Below are positions 39,492 through 48,807 of a stretch of DNA of 64,000 nucleotides, piece after piece; the first letter of the stretch is position 1, and the number at the start of each line of letters is the position of its first letter. The stretch is from Bilophila wadsworthia ATCC 49260 (GTDB taxonomy: Bacteria > Desulfobacterota > Desulfovibrionia > Desulfovibrionales > Desulfovibrionaceae). The stretch is from contig NZ_JNJP01000004.1 of NCBI RefSeq assembly GCF_000701705.1, positions 1 to 64,000 on the forward strand, written 5' to 3'. Made by a program: the position numbers and the translations under genes. The notes under the pieces are model-generated. The model was not told the DNA's origin. It did no database searches and worked only from the letters and a program-made list of their open reading frames with translations.

Positions 39492-42400
39492 TTATCCCCA
39501 CAGGACCAGCCGCGTCTCCAGCGGCGAGGCCAGCCCCGGTGTGACGGGAAGCACTCGCACGCCGTACACATGCGGCCCGCTCCGGGACGGGCTGTAGGCG
39601 CAGGCGTACACGAGCCTGTCCGCCGTGCTCTCCTCCGTGCGCGCCATATCCACGACGTCCGGAGTGTCCGTAAAACCGTTGCCGTCGCCCGGTCCGGCCA
39701 CGAGCTGCACAAGCAGCTCCTCGGGCTTCATCCCGCCGGGCAGGACGCCGATCTGTACCTGCATGGGCTGGGTGCCCATCAGTTCCTCACCCTTAAGCCC
39801 TTCAATACGGATCTGCTCGATCCGAAGGGAGCTGAAGCGGGCGTTGACGTCCTGCTTCCACCGGGCGAGGCGCTTGGTGAGGGCGTTGTGCTTGTCGCGC
39901 AGTTCCGCATACCGCTGCGCCGCCGGGATGTAGTAGTCGTTGAGATACTCCCGCACCATCCGGTTGGAGCTGAACCGCGCGATCAAGGACTGCATGGACT
40001 GCCTGACCGTCAGAAGCCAGTCGTGGGGCATCCCTTCGAAATTGCGCTCGAAATACAGCGGCACGATCTTTTCTTCCAGAAGGGCGTACAGGAACCCGGC
40101 GTCGTCATAATCGCTCTGTTCCCCGCACAGATATTCACGGGTGACGGCGGGCCCGATGGTCCAGCCGTTCTCGCCGTTGTACCCTTCACACCACCAGCCG
40201 TCGGAGATGCTGAGGTTGACCCCCGCGTTGACGGGCACCTTCTGGCCGCTGGTCCCACAGGCCTCGTAGGGACGGCGGGGAGTGTTGAGCCACACGTCGC
40301 AGCCCTGAACCATGAGCCGCGACACCGCAAGGTTGTAATCCTCTATGAAGAATATCTTTCCGAAGAAGCGGGGGTCGAGCATGTGGCGGATCACTTCCTG
40401 CAGCATGTCGATGCCCTGCGTGTCGGCGGGATGGGCCTTGCCGGAGAAGACGAAGATCACCGGGCGCTCCGCATTGCCCACGATGCGGGCCAGACGATCC
40501 AAATCCGCAAAAAGCAGCGTCGCCCGCTTGTACGGCGCAAACCGCCGGGCAAAACCGATGACCAGAGAAGACGGCGTAAGACAGGCCGCCATTTCCTTCT
40601 GCTTTTCGTAGGGAACGGCGAACTTCTTGAAAAATTCCGGCAGCGAAGCCCGGAGATAATCCAAAAGCTGCTTCTTCTGGAGCTGCCGCACCGCCCAGAG
40701 GCCCTCGTCCGGGATTTCGTCTATCTTGCTCCAGATGGACGAATCCGGGCTCTGCTCCTGCCAGCCGGGGCCAAGCACGTTATCCAGCAGCGCCCGCATG
40801 GGCGCCCCCGTATACGACGGCACATGGACGCCGTTGGTGACGTACCGGATGGGGATCTCCGCCTTGGGCACGCCCTTCCAGCCTTCCTGCCACATATGGC
40901 GGGAAACGTATCCGTGCAGGGCGCTCACGCCGTTGGCCCGGAACGAGTAATTCAAAGCCAGCACCGTCATTTCGAAAACATTGCGCTCGCTCCCTTCAAA
41001 CCGCCCCATCCGCACGAATTCCGGCCACGGCAGGCCGATGCTCTGGGCATACGGCAGGAAGTACGGCTCCATCCGTTCCAGCCCGAAACGCTCGTTCCCG
41101 GCGTCCACGGGCGTATGCGTCGTAAACAGGCTGCTTCCGCGCACGAGTTCCCCCGCTTCGGCGAAGGAGAGCCCCCGCTCCTGCATAAGCAGGCGGATAC
41201 GCTCAAGGATGAGGAACGCGGAATGCCCCTCGTTCATATGATATACGGAGGGCCTGATGCCGAGGGCGCGCATGAGCTGGACCCCGCCCATGCCGAGCAG
41301 GATTTCCTGGCGGAGGCGGCAATCCCTGTCCGCCTCGTACAGCCGGGCGGTGATCTTGCGATCGTCGGCGGTATTGCTGGGCGTGTCGGTGTCCAACAGA
41401 TACAGCTTGACCCGCCCCACACGCACCATCCAGATCTGCGCATGGAGACGCCGCCCCGGAAGCTGCAACAGCACTTCGAGCGGCGCTCCGCCCTCATCCT
41501 TGACCAGCTCCAGCGGCAACGTGGCGAAATCGTTTTCGGGGTACTGGGCGATCTGCCGCCCGTCCCTGTCGATCTGCTGCCGGAAATACCCGCTCCGATA
41601 CAGCAATCCCACGCCCACAAGAGGGATATTCAGATCGCTTGCCGATTTCAGGTGATCGCCGGACAGGACGCCGAGCCCGCCCGAATAAATCGGCAGGCAC
41701 TCGCTCAAGCCGTACTCCGTCGAGAAATAGGCCGCCGGGCGCTCCGGCGACAACGCGCCGAAGTCCTTTGCGGAAACGCCCATGTAGGCGTCAAAGGCCT
41801 CCATTGTGGACTTATACAGCCGCAGGTAGGACTGGTCATGCGCTACGATGAGCAAACGGGCCTTGGTCGCCTTTTCGATGACCGCCACGGGATTGTGTCC
41901 GCTGCGTTCCCACTCCGCCGGATTGAGCGCGGAAAACAGCTGATGGCATTCGGGATGCCAGCTCCACCACAGGTTATGGGCCAGCTCGCGCAGCCGCCCG
42001 ATGGGCTCCGGCAGCGCGGTGACGGCGGTAAAGGCGTGCAGGGTCGGCGTCGTGGACATCGTCGCCTCAAGCACCCGCGTCAGGGATGCGCTGCTCGGCG
42101 CGTCACGAAGCGCCCCACGCTCCACGGCCTTGTCCAAGGCCTGCGTATACGCCTGAATATAGTGGGGGAAAAACCGATCCCACGAACACGCGCCGGATAA
42201 CGCGCGGACGGCCGTGCGCCGCTCGTCGAGCTGTGCCGACGGCAGGGCAGCGTAGTCCAGCAAAACGGCCCGCAAAGCCGCCACAGTCCCCTCATACGAA
42301 GTCTGCTGGCGGTGCAGGATCGTAACGCCCTGCTCCTGCCCCTGCGTGTCCCGCACCCACAGACCGAAGCCCGACAGGTCCGTGGTCACGGTGGGGACGG

Positions 42401-43742
42401 CGTGCGCGGCGCTTTCCTGCGGCGTGTAGCCCCACGGCTCATACCACGAGGGGAAAACGCCCAGATCGCAGGCCGCCAGCACTTCCTCGTACGGCATGTT
42501 CAGGAAGCCGTCGTTGCCGTCCAGCAAAGCGGGATCAAAAATGACCTGCACATGGTTTTCCGGCCTGTTGTCCAGACCGAGCCGCTTGCAGGCGTTCAGG
42601 ATGGGGTCCTGCGGCTGGTTGTATACGTGGTGGCTGCTGATCCAGTACGGCCCCTGATCGGAGATTTTGGAAGGATCGCCGCCCACGGCATCGGGATTGA
42701 CCCCGCTGTGCCCGCCCATGACGGCGCACAAGGCGAGCACGTTGGTCTGGGACTGGCGTAGCGCCTCGTTCACGCCCGCCAGCGCGTCGAGGAATACGTC
42801 CACGCCCTTGTTGTGGTATTCATACCGCCCGGAAATGATGAAGATCCGGGTATCCGGCGCAAGCTCGCGCCGCAGGAGGCGTCCCGCCGCGCCAAGGAGT
42901 TTGGCCCGCGCCCCGGCCGGAACGTCCCGTTCGGCGCTGTAGTCGGGGATGACCCGCATGTCGAGGCCGTTGGGCGTCACCACGTCCGGGGAGCGCCCCA
43001 GAAAAACCGTGGCCTCGTCCGCCGTGATGCGGCTCACCGTGGTAAAGCAATCGGCTTCCCGCGCCGACGCCGTTTCCATCGAGCATTTGGCGGTGATGTT
43101 GTAGGCCCCGGCTTCCATTTTGGGGTTGATCTGGTTCATCTGCTTGTAGATGTCGAACCCGGACCCCGCCATCGACCGGCCGAGCATGGTCGCGTGCGTC
43201 GTAAAGACCGTGCCGAGCTTGGGCGCGCGCTCCTTCAGGTACAAGAGGCCCCCGCCGCACATCCATTCGTGGAAATGCGCAAGCACCGGGCCGGACGCGG
43301 GCACGGCAAGCGTCTGGCACGCCGCCTCGATCACCTCGCCGCACGCGGTACTGAACATGACGGGCTCCACATAATCCCACCCGCCGGAAATGGAATCGAT
43401 GCCGTAACGGTTCCACAGGGAAAACAAAAGCTGCCCCTGATTGAACCGATCCCGATAGCCGACAAGGATGACCTTGGGCCGCCCCGGAATATCCCAGCGC
43501 CCGAAGCGGCAGGCCAGATTCCGCCGCGCCGTGATCGCGCGCAGCTCCTGCCAGCAGGCTTCGTCCGTTTCCTCGAATTCCGCGTTGTTGCCCAGATCCG
43601 GGCCCAACAGATAGTAGTTGTCTCCGAAAAGAGCGGCGGCCTCCAGAGCCTTGCTGCTCACGACGGCGTAAATGCCGCCCACTTTGTTGCAGACTTCCCA
43701 ACTGACTTCAAAGAGCGTGGTACGGGACATATCATACTGCAT
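39492..43742 (-). CDS. Glycogen synthase-glycogen phosphorylase fusion
   Basis: A 1,416-residue protein with two catalytic halves. Residues 1-600 form a GT3/GT5-like glycogen synthase: 'FEVSWEVCNKVGGIYAVVSSKA' (KxGG nucleotide site) and 'GVFPSWYEPWGYTPQESAAHAVPTV' (E-rich donor site). Residues 610-1416 form a GT35 alpha-glucan phosphorylase with the PLP lysine in 'EACGTSGQKVPVNAGVNLSISDGWW'. Start at the ATG at 43742, with GGGAG upstream; the TTG at 43766 is less likely. It is last in the operon. Joining glycogen building and breakdown on one chain implies channelling or mutual control. Confidence 0.88.
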   Translation of the reverse strand: MQYDMSRTTLFEVSWEVCNKVGGIYAVVSSKALEAAALFGDNYYLLGPDLGNNAEFEETDEACWQELRAITARRNLACRFGRWDIPGRPKVILVGYRDRFNQGQLLFSLWNRYGIDSISGGWDYVEPVMFSTACGEVIEAACQTLAVPASGPVLAHFHEWMCGGGLLYLKERAPKLGTVFTTHATMLGRSMAGSGFDIYKQMNQINPKMEAGAYNITAKCSMETASAREADCFTTVSRITADEATVFLGRSPDVVTPNGLDMRVIPDYSAERDVPAGARAKLLGAAGRLLRRELAPDTRIFIISGRYEYHNKGVDVFLDALAGVNEALRQSQTNVLALCAVMGGHSGVNPDAVGGDPSKISDQGPYWISSHHVYNQPQDPILNACKRLGLDNRPENHVQVIFDPALLDGNDGFLNMPYEEVLAACDLGVFPSWYEPWGYTPQESAAHAVPTVTTDLSGFGLWVRDTQGQEQGVTILHRQQTSYEGTVAALRAVLLDYAALPSAQLDERRTAVRALSGACSWDRFFPHYIQAYTQALDKAVERGALRDAPSSASLTRVLEATMSTTPTLHAFTAVTALPEPIGRLRELAHNLWWSWHPECHQLFSALNPAEWERSGHNPVAVIEKATKARLLIVAHDQSYLRLYKSTMEAFDAYMGVSAKDFGALSPERPAAYFSTEYGLSECLPIYSGGLGVLSGDHLKSASDLNIPLVGVGLLYRSGYFRQQIDRDGRQIAQYPENDFATLPLELVKDEGGAPLEVLLQLPGRRLHAQIWMVRVGRVKLYLLDTDTPSNTADDRKITARLYEADRDCRLRQEILLGMGGVQLMRALGIRPSVYHMNEGHSAFLILERIRLLMQERGLSFAEAGELVRGSSLFTTHTPVDAGNERFGLERMEPYFLPYAQSIGLPWPEFVRMGRFEGSERNVFEMTVLALNYSFRANGVSALHGYVSRHMWQEGWKGVPKAEIPIRYVTNGVHVPSYTGAPMRALLDNVLGPGWQEQSPDSSIWSKIDEIPDEGLWAVRQLQKKQLLDYLRASLPEFFKKFAVPYEKQKEMAACLTPSSLVIGFARRFAPYKRATLLFADLDRLARIVGNAERPVIFVFSGKAHPADTQGIDMLQEVIRHMLDPRFFGKIFFIEDYNLAVSRLMVQGCDVWLNTPRRPYEACGTSGQKVPVNAGVNLSISDGWWCEGYNGENGWTIGPAVTREYLCGEQSDYDDAGFLYALLEEKIVPLYFERNFEGMPHDWLLTVRQSMQSLIARFSSNRMVREYLNDYYIPAAQRYAELRDKHNALTKRLARWKQDVNARFSSLRIEQIRIEGLKGEELMGTQPMQVQIGVLPGGMKPEELLVQLVAGPGDGNGFTDTPDVVDMARTEESTADRLVYACAYSPSRSGPHVYGVRVLPVTPGLASPLETRLVLWG

Positions 43743-43804
43743 ACGGTTCTGCTCCCGCGCCGGCAAGGTTGGCTTCCGGGGTTCCCCGGCAAGCCCAAGC
43801 GCCC

Positions 43805-45034
43805 TCAGGCGCTTTCCAGGACGGCGCTTTTCGTTCCGGGGTCAAGGGGGGACGCCGCGTCAAGCGTAAGCCTGAAATCGGCGAGCACATTCATATAATT
43901 GATGTAGGCGTCGTACGGCGTGCCGTAGGGGTTGAAATAGCTGTGCACGTCGCCATCCGAGAACCACTTCGTGGACATGTAGTAAAAATGGTCGGAGGTC
44001 TGCAGACGCCGCCATGTGCGGAGCACGCCGGGATCGCCCGTGGCCTTGACCGCCTTCTCCAAGCGATAGACGGATTCGATGGCGTCGTTCTGCATGTCGT
44101 TGCCGAGCCATGCGGTGAGATCGCGCTCGGCGTCCGCCCACGACATGAAATGCGGCACGTCGAGGCTCGCCACCGGCTCGAACCGGGCCGCCGCTTCCGA
44201 AGGCGTGATGAACGCGAAACCGGGCGTCCGCAGCATGACCTCGGGCAAGGCTTCCATAAAGGCGAAAATACCGGTGGATTCCCATTGATGCTCCCCGAAC
44301 GTCTCGTAATCCATGAACAGATTGATGAGATCCCCGGAGGCGTTGGCGGCGTGCGCCCACTCGGAAAACTTGTCCGCCGTGAGCGGAAATTCGGGCCATT
44401 GGTGGTTCGAGAACCGGAAGGCGATGTCGTCCGAGAGGCGGTAATTCTTGAGCAGAAGCTTGAGGCGATCGCACCCCGCCGGGCGGTAGACAAAGTTCGG
44501 GCTGCGCCAGCCGAGCACGTGATCCGCACCCTCGGCAAGCACGGCCTTGTAGCCCATCGCTTCCACGGCCCGCGCCAGATCGTTGTTGTAGATAAGCTCC
44601 GTATTGCGGAAGACACGGGGCGTTACGCCGAAGAGCGCTTCGATCCGCTCGTCGTGCAGGGCGACCTGTTCCCGGAACTCCTCCGGGGAATACAGAAACG
44701 CCAGCGAATGGTTGTACGTCTCGGAAAGCAGTTCCACGCATCCGGTGGCCACCAGTTCCCGGAAGCTCTGGATGACTTCCGGCGCGTAGGCCTCGAACTG
44801 ATCGAGCGCCGTTCCGGAAATGGAGAAACTGACCTTGAACCTGCCGTCGTATTTGCGGATCAGCTTGAGCAGAAGCGCGTTCATGGGCAGGTAGCATTTA
44901 CGGGCCACCTTCAGCATGATGCCGCAGTTCGCGTCCTCGTCCTCGTAAAAGGAGTCCACGCCGATGTCGAAAAAGGTGTAGTGCCGCAGCCTGTACGGCT
45001 GGTGGACCTGAAAATAGAAACAAAGTGCCGACAT
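43805..45034 (-). CDS. GH57-family alpha-glucan hydrolase/transferase
   Basis: A 409-residue retaining glycoside hydrolase with the GH57 motifs: 'FYFQVHQPYRL' (motif 1, with HQP), 'LLSETYNHSLAFLY' (motif 2), 'FRNTELIYNNDLA' (motif 3, with the nucleophile region) and 'INLFMDYETFGEHQW' (motif 4, with the acid Asp). It lacks a signal peptide, so it acts on cytoplasmic glycogen as an alpha-amylase, 4-alpha-glucanotransferase or branching enzyme. It begins one base after the GT gene stop. The ATG at 45034 has CGGGGGAAA upstream. Confidence 0.9.
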   Translation of the reverse strand: MSALCFYFQVHQPYRLRHYTFFDIGVDSFYEDEDANCGIMLKVARKCYLPMNALLLKLIRKYDGRFKVSFSISGTALDQFEAYAPEVIQSFRELVATGCVELLSETYNHSLAFLYSPEEFREQVALHDERIEALFGVTPRVFRNTELIYNNDLARAVEAMGYKAVLAEGADHVLGWRSPNFVYRPAGCDRLKLLLKNYRLSDDIAFRFSNHQWPEFPLTADKFSEWAHAANASGDLINLFMDYETFGEHQWESTGIFAFMEALPEVMLRTPGFAFITPSEAAARFEPVASLDVPHFMSWADAERDLTAWLGNDMQNDAIESVYRLEKAVKATGDPGVLRTWRRLQTSDHFYYMSTKWFSDGDVHSYFNPYGTPYDAYINYMNVLADFRLTLDAASPLDPGTKSAVLESA

Positions 45035-45035
45035 A

Positions 45036-46376
45036 TCATTTTCCCCCGGAAACAAGTTGCGCGTAAATGGCGTTCAGACGATCGGCCACGTTTTCCCAAC
45101 GGATGGCCTTGAGCTCCTCGCGGCAATTCCTGACTTCCTCGGCGGCGAGAAACGGGTACGACAAGATCGCGCAGATCTTGTTCGCCATTTCCCGGATGTC
45201 CCAAAAATCGACCTTGATCGCGTTCCGCACCACTTCGGCGACGCCGGACTGGCGGGAAATGAGCACCGGCACGTCATAGGCCATGGCCTCAAGGGGCGCG
45301 ATGCCGAAGGGTTCCGAGACGCTCGGCATGACGTAGAGGTCGCTCACCGCGTACATATGATTCACCTCCTCATCCTTGAGGAAGCCGGTAAAATGGAAAT
45401 GGCTGCCGATGCGCAGCTGCGCCACCCGGCGGACCATGTTCGGCAGCATGTCCCCGCTGCCCGCCATGACGAACCGTACATCCGGGATGCGGTCGAGCAC
45501 CAGCTTGGCGGCCTCCACAAAGTAGTCCGGCCCTTTCTGGAACGTGACGCGCCCCATGAACAGGACCCGCTTCTCGTGCGCGCAGCGTTCCGGGACCGCA
45601 TAGACGCGATCCGCCTCGCTGCGGGAAACGGCGTTGTGCACGACCTCGATCTTGTCCCCCGAAATTCCGTACTGCCGCATGACCAGACGCTTGGTGTAAT
45701 GGCTCACCGCCACCACGCGATCCGCCGCCTCAAGACCCGCGCGCTCGATGCCCGCCACGTCCCGGTTCATATTGTCGCCGCTCCGGTCGTGCTCCAGCGC
45801 GTGGATATGCGCCACCAGCGGCTTTCCCGTCAGCTTGCGGACAAGGATGCCCGCCGGATAGGTCATCCAGTCGTGGACGTGGATGACGTCGAAACGCGCC
45901 TTCCGGGCAATGGCCACCGCCGCGCAAGCGTAGCGATAGACCTCGCTCATGAGATCCGGGCCGTAGCCGCCGTGCAGACGCAGGATCGTTTCCTGCGTCG
46001 AAGAAAAAACGTCCGCGTTCCGTTTCACCGACTGGAGGCGTTCCAGCTCACGCCGCCGCTCGTCATAGCTTTCCGGCGTGTCGTAAGGGAGCAGCAACGA
46101 GTCCACGTGCTCGATGTGCAGCTTTTCGCGCCACAATTCCCGCACTTCCTCATTGATCCTGAGGTTCCGGGCCGTACGCTCCACCCTCGTGCCGGATGCC
46201 GAACACAGCGACAGGCGTTCCCCCACCCGCACCGGGGCGTCCAAGGGGGTCTGCGGCAAGACGAACAGGATTTCCGTGCCTTTCTTCGCCAGCGCCCGGC
46301 CCATACCGTAGCACGCCGTCCCAAGGCCGCCGCTCTTGTAGGGCGGAAATTCCCAGCCGAACATCAGAACGCGCAT
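45036..46376 (-). CDS. GT4/GT5-type glycosyltransferase, probable glycogen/starch synthase
   Basis: A 446-residue GT-B fold transferase. The N-terminus 'MRVLMFGWEFPPYKSGGLGTACYGMGRAL' holds the KxGGL donor motif. The C-terminal half has 'VLFMGRVTFQKGPDYFVEAAKL' and the sugar-nucleotide loop 'VMPSVSEPFGIAPLEAMAYDVPVLIS' (E-x7-E). With the debranching enzyme and GH57 in the same operon it most likely makes alpha-1,4-glucan. The start at 46376 shares a base with the upstream stop (TGATG); the longer ORF to 46478 is a shadow. Confidence 0.87.
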   Translation of the reverse strand: MRVLMFGWEFPPYKSGGLGTACYGMGRALAKKGTEILFVLPQTPLDAPVRVGERLSLCSASGTRVERTARNLRINEEVRELWREKLHIEHVDSLLLPYDTPESYDERRRELERLQSVKRNADVFSSTQETILRLHGGYGPDLMSEVYRYACAAVAIARKARFDVIHVHDWMTYPAGILVRKLTGKPLVAHIHALEHDRSGDNMNRDVAGIERAGLEAADRVVAVSHYTKRLVMRQYGISGDKIEVVHNAVSRSEADRVYAVPERCAHEKRVLFMGRVTFQKGPDYFVEAAKLVLDRIPDVRFVMAGSGDMLPNMVRRVAQLRIGSHFHFTGFLKDEEVNHMYAVSDLYVMPSVSEPFGIAPLEAMAYDVPVLISRQSGVAEVVRNAIKVDFWDIREMANKICAILSYPFLAAEEVRNCREELKAIRWENVADRLNAIYAQLVSGGK

Positions 46377-48409
46377 CAGTTCCCTCCTTTCCGGGCGTTG
46401 GCCTCCCACTCGGCATAGACGCCGGGAGCGGCCTCCTTGAGCAAGTGCAGCAAACGCAGGCATTCGGCGACGCTCCAAGCCTGAGCGATGCAGCCGTTGG
46501 GAAGATGGGGGGGATCGCCGTCAAAAATTTCCGAAACGGACCCGATCCCCGCGTCGCCGAGGTGCTGGGCGAACAAGGGCCGTATGGTCCGCAGCAGCTC
46601 CCGCACCGAGCCGGGCACGTCCCATGCCGCCCGCAATACGGCTTCCCCGTACGCCCCCAGCAGCCACGGCCAGACCGTGCCCTGATGGTAGGCCTCATCG
46701 CGTTCGGCGGGGCCGCCTTCATACAGAGGACGATAACCGGGCGCGCTCGGTGCCAGCGTCCGCAAGCCGTACGGCGTAAGCAGGCACCGCCGCACGCGGG
46801 AAAGCACGCTGGCATACCTCTCCTCGTCCAGAACCGGATAGGGAAGCGAAAGGGCGAAAAGCTGGTTGGGGCGCACGCACGTTTCCACGCCGCCGTCGCG
46901 CCACACGTCCGCGAGGTAGTCGCCCCGCTCGTCCGTGACCCAATACCGCTTGAAAAAGACGGACCGCATGGCGTCCAGCTGCTTCGTCCGCCGCCACTCC
47001 GGTTCGCCGAACGCTTTGGCGAGGCTGTCCGCGAAGGCCAGCGCGTTGTACCACAAGGCGCTGATTTCCACGGGCTGACCGTGGCGCGGGGTCACCGGGC
47101 GACCGTTGGCGACGGCATCCATCCATGTGAGCTGGGTTCCGGGGTTCCCTACGGAAAGGAACCCCTCGGCGTCCGGCGCCACAAAAGGAACCTTGCCGCC
47201 GCCATAGTGTTCAATGATGTTCTTGATGACCGGCCAGCACCGTTCACGGACCAAACCCTTCCGATCCGGCAGCGCCTTGAGCATCTGCTGCACGGCCCAG
47301 ACATACCAGAGGGAGGCGTCCGCCGAGTTGTAGGCGTGGTTGCCGTCGGCGGAGAAGACGTTGGGGATGAGCCCGTCCCTGACGGCGGAACCGAGGCCGA
47401 GCAGCACGTTCGTGCCCTCTTCGGGCCTTCCGGCATAGAAGGTCAGGCCGGGCAGCGCGATAAGCGTATCCCGCCCCCACGATCCGAACCAGTGGTAGCC
47501 CGCCGTCACGGCAAGGCCTCCATCGGGCCTCCGGACAAGAAAGCGCTCCCCTTCCCGGGCAAGATGGCCTTCCAGACTCTCCGAGGAGGCCGCCAACCCC
47601 ATGCGGCGTTCGACTTCCCGCCGCCAGACCTCGCCGATGACGTTGTGCCCGTGCTCCGCCTGGAGCGCCTCCGTCGAAGCGGTGAGGAACACTGGTTTGC
47701 CGGGAACAAGCCTGATCTCGAACTGGCCCGGCTGAAACAGATCTTCCTGATAGGCAAAGCCGCGCTCCCGCTCCACCAAATACTCCACATTGAAGCACCA
47801 GTCGGGAGCGGCGTTGAAGATGAAGCCGCCCTCCACCTGCATGAACAGGGGCGGCAATGCCTCATACGGCCTCAGGCAGATCCCGGAGGGGGCCGAAAGC
47901 GTTTCGGGACGCAGCGCGGGATTCGCGCGGGTGAGGTCATGGGCATTGCGAAAGGCGAGCAAGGGCTTCACGCGCAAAACCACCGGAGGCGTGTCGGGAG
48001 CGGTGCCGCGCACCTCATACCTGACGAGCAGCAAACGGTGTCCGGGAATCAGCATCAATTCCCGCGTGAGCGTCACCTCTCCGAAACGGTAACGGAACAC
48101 AGGCCATTCTCCGGCGTCCATTTCCTCAAGATGCTCATTCCCGCGCGGATAAAAGACGCCGGGATGCTTACGGCAGGAAAAACACAGTTCCCGCCCGCCC
48201 ACGAGCAACGATTCCTCAAGAGACGACAGCAATACATGCCGCCCCGCCGGGCTTTCCAGATCGGCCACGAGCAGGCCGTGATACTTCCGCGTATTGCAGC
48301 AGATGAGCGAGCTGGAAGCGTAATCACCGAGGCCGTTGGTCTCGATCCATTCTTTCCTCAGGGATTTTCTGATATTCTGGCACGTGGGCTTATCGAAACG
48401 AAACTTCAT
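46376..48409 (-). CDS. Glycogen debranching enzyme (amylo-alpha-1,6-glucosidase type)
   Basis: A 677-residue enzyme with an N-terminal beta domain ('TNGLGDYASSSLICCNTRKYHGLLV') and a GH133-like (alpha/alpha)6 catalytic domain. Visible motifs are 'GYHWFGSWGRDTLIALPGL', the Asp site, and 'YHQGTVWPWLLGAYGEAVL', the Trp/Glu region. It removes alpha-1,6 branches from glycogen. The ATG at 48409 is preceded by AAGGAG. It is the first gene of the four-gene glycogen operon, reading leftward. Confidence 0.9.
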   Translation of the reverse strand: MKFRFDKPTCQNIRKSLRKEWIETNGLGDYASSSLICCNTRKYHGLLVADLESPAGRHVLLSSLEESLLVGGRELCFSCRKHPGVFYPRGNEHLEEMDAGEWPVFRYRFGEVTLTRELMLIPGHRLLLVRYEVRGTAPDTPPVVLRVKPLLAFRNAHDLTRANPALRPETLSAPSGICLRPYEALPPLFMQVEGGFIFNAAPDWCFNVEYLVERERGFAYQEDLFQPGQFEIRLVPGKPVFLTASTEALQAEHGHNVIGEVWRREVERRMGLAASSESLEGHLAREGERFLVRRPDGGLAVTAGYHWFGSWGRDTLIALPGLTFYAGRPEEGTNVLLGLGSAVRDGLIPNVFSADGNHAYNSADASLWYVWAVQQMLKALPDRKGLVRERCWPVIKNIIEHYGGGKVPFVAPDAEGFLSVGNPGTQLTWMDAVANGRPVTPRHGQPVEISALWYNALAFADSLAKAFGEPEWRRTKQLDAMRSVFFKRYWVTDERGDYLADVWRDGGVETCVRPNQLFALSLPYPVLDEERYASVLSRVRRCLLTPYGLRTLAPSAPGYRPLYEGGPAERDEAYHQGTVWPWLLGAYGEAVLRAAWDVPGSVRELLRTIRPLFAQHLGDAGIGSVSEIFDGDPPHLPNGCIAQAWSVAECLRLLHLLKEAAPGVYAEWEANARKGGN

Positions 48410-48807
48410 GTCCACTCCTTCACGGCAAAAGGGGAAACACACCCGTAAAAAGCGACAAGGCAAGAGCACCCTGCGGACAGGGTTAACGAGGTCTCTTTAG
48501 AGATGGTTGACGATAAGCAAGCGCCCTGTGCACGGTGGCACAGGCGGAGGGAGAAATTGAAGCGGCGGGAGGAGCCGCCCGGAACGGGCTGGCCAGCCGG
48601 AGTGCTTCTGCGGCCAATCGCTTCAACTTTCAGTATGCTTACCTTCCTGAAACGGAGGAGCCCGTTTGGGAAGGAAGACTACTGACGAACGTAGGATACT
48701 ACCATGATTAAGCTATAGCTTCCTACTTCTGTAATAATCATTATTAGGCCGAAAATCAAGGGCACACCAGAAATCTTATTATTCTTCCCAGCTACAGTAC
48801 AGTAGAC
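48410..48807. promoter_or_regulatory. Glycogen operon upstream region with Fur-like palindrome
   Basis: About 400 bases with no credible gene; the 60-codon ORF at 48503-48685 has no ribosome site and looks like a shadow. The AT-rich end holds TAATAAT-C-ATTATTA (48732-48746), a perfect 7-1-7 palindrome that differs from the consensus Fur site at only one position per arm. It lies about 320 nt upstream of the glycogen operon and just past the diguanylate cyclase stop. Confidence 0.5.

Noticed and set aside
39276..42200. A 974-codon plus-strand ORF over the glycogen fusion gene
   Set aside because: The sense gene carries both catalytic motif sets; the antisense product has no domain.
48503..48685. 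A 60-codon plus-strand ORF in the glycogen upstream region
   Set aside because: No ribosome site, low-complexity basic composition and no domain.
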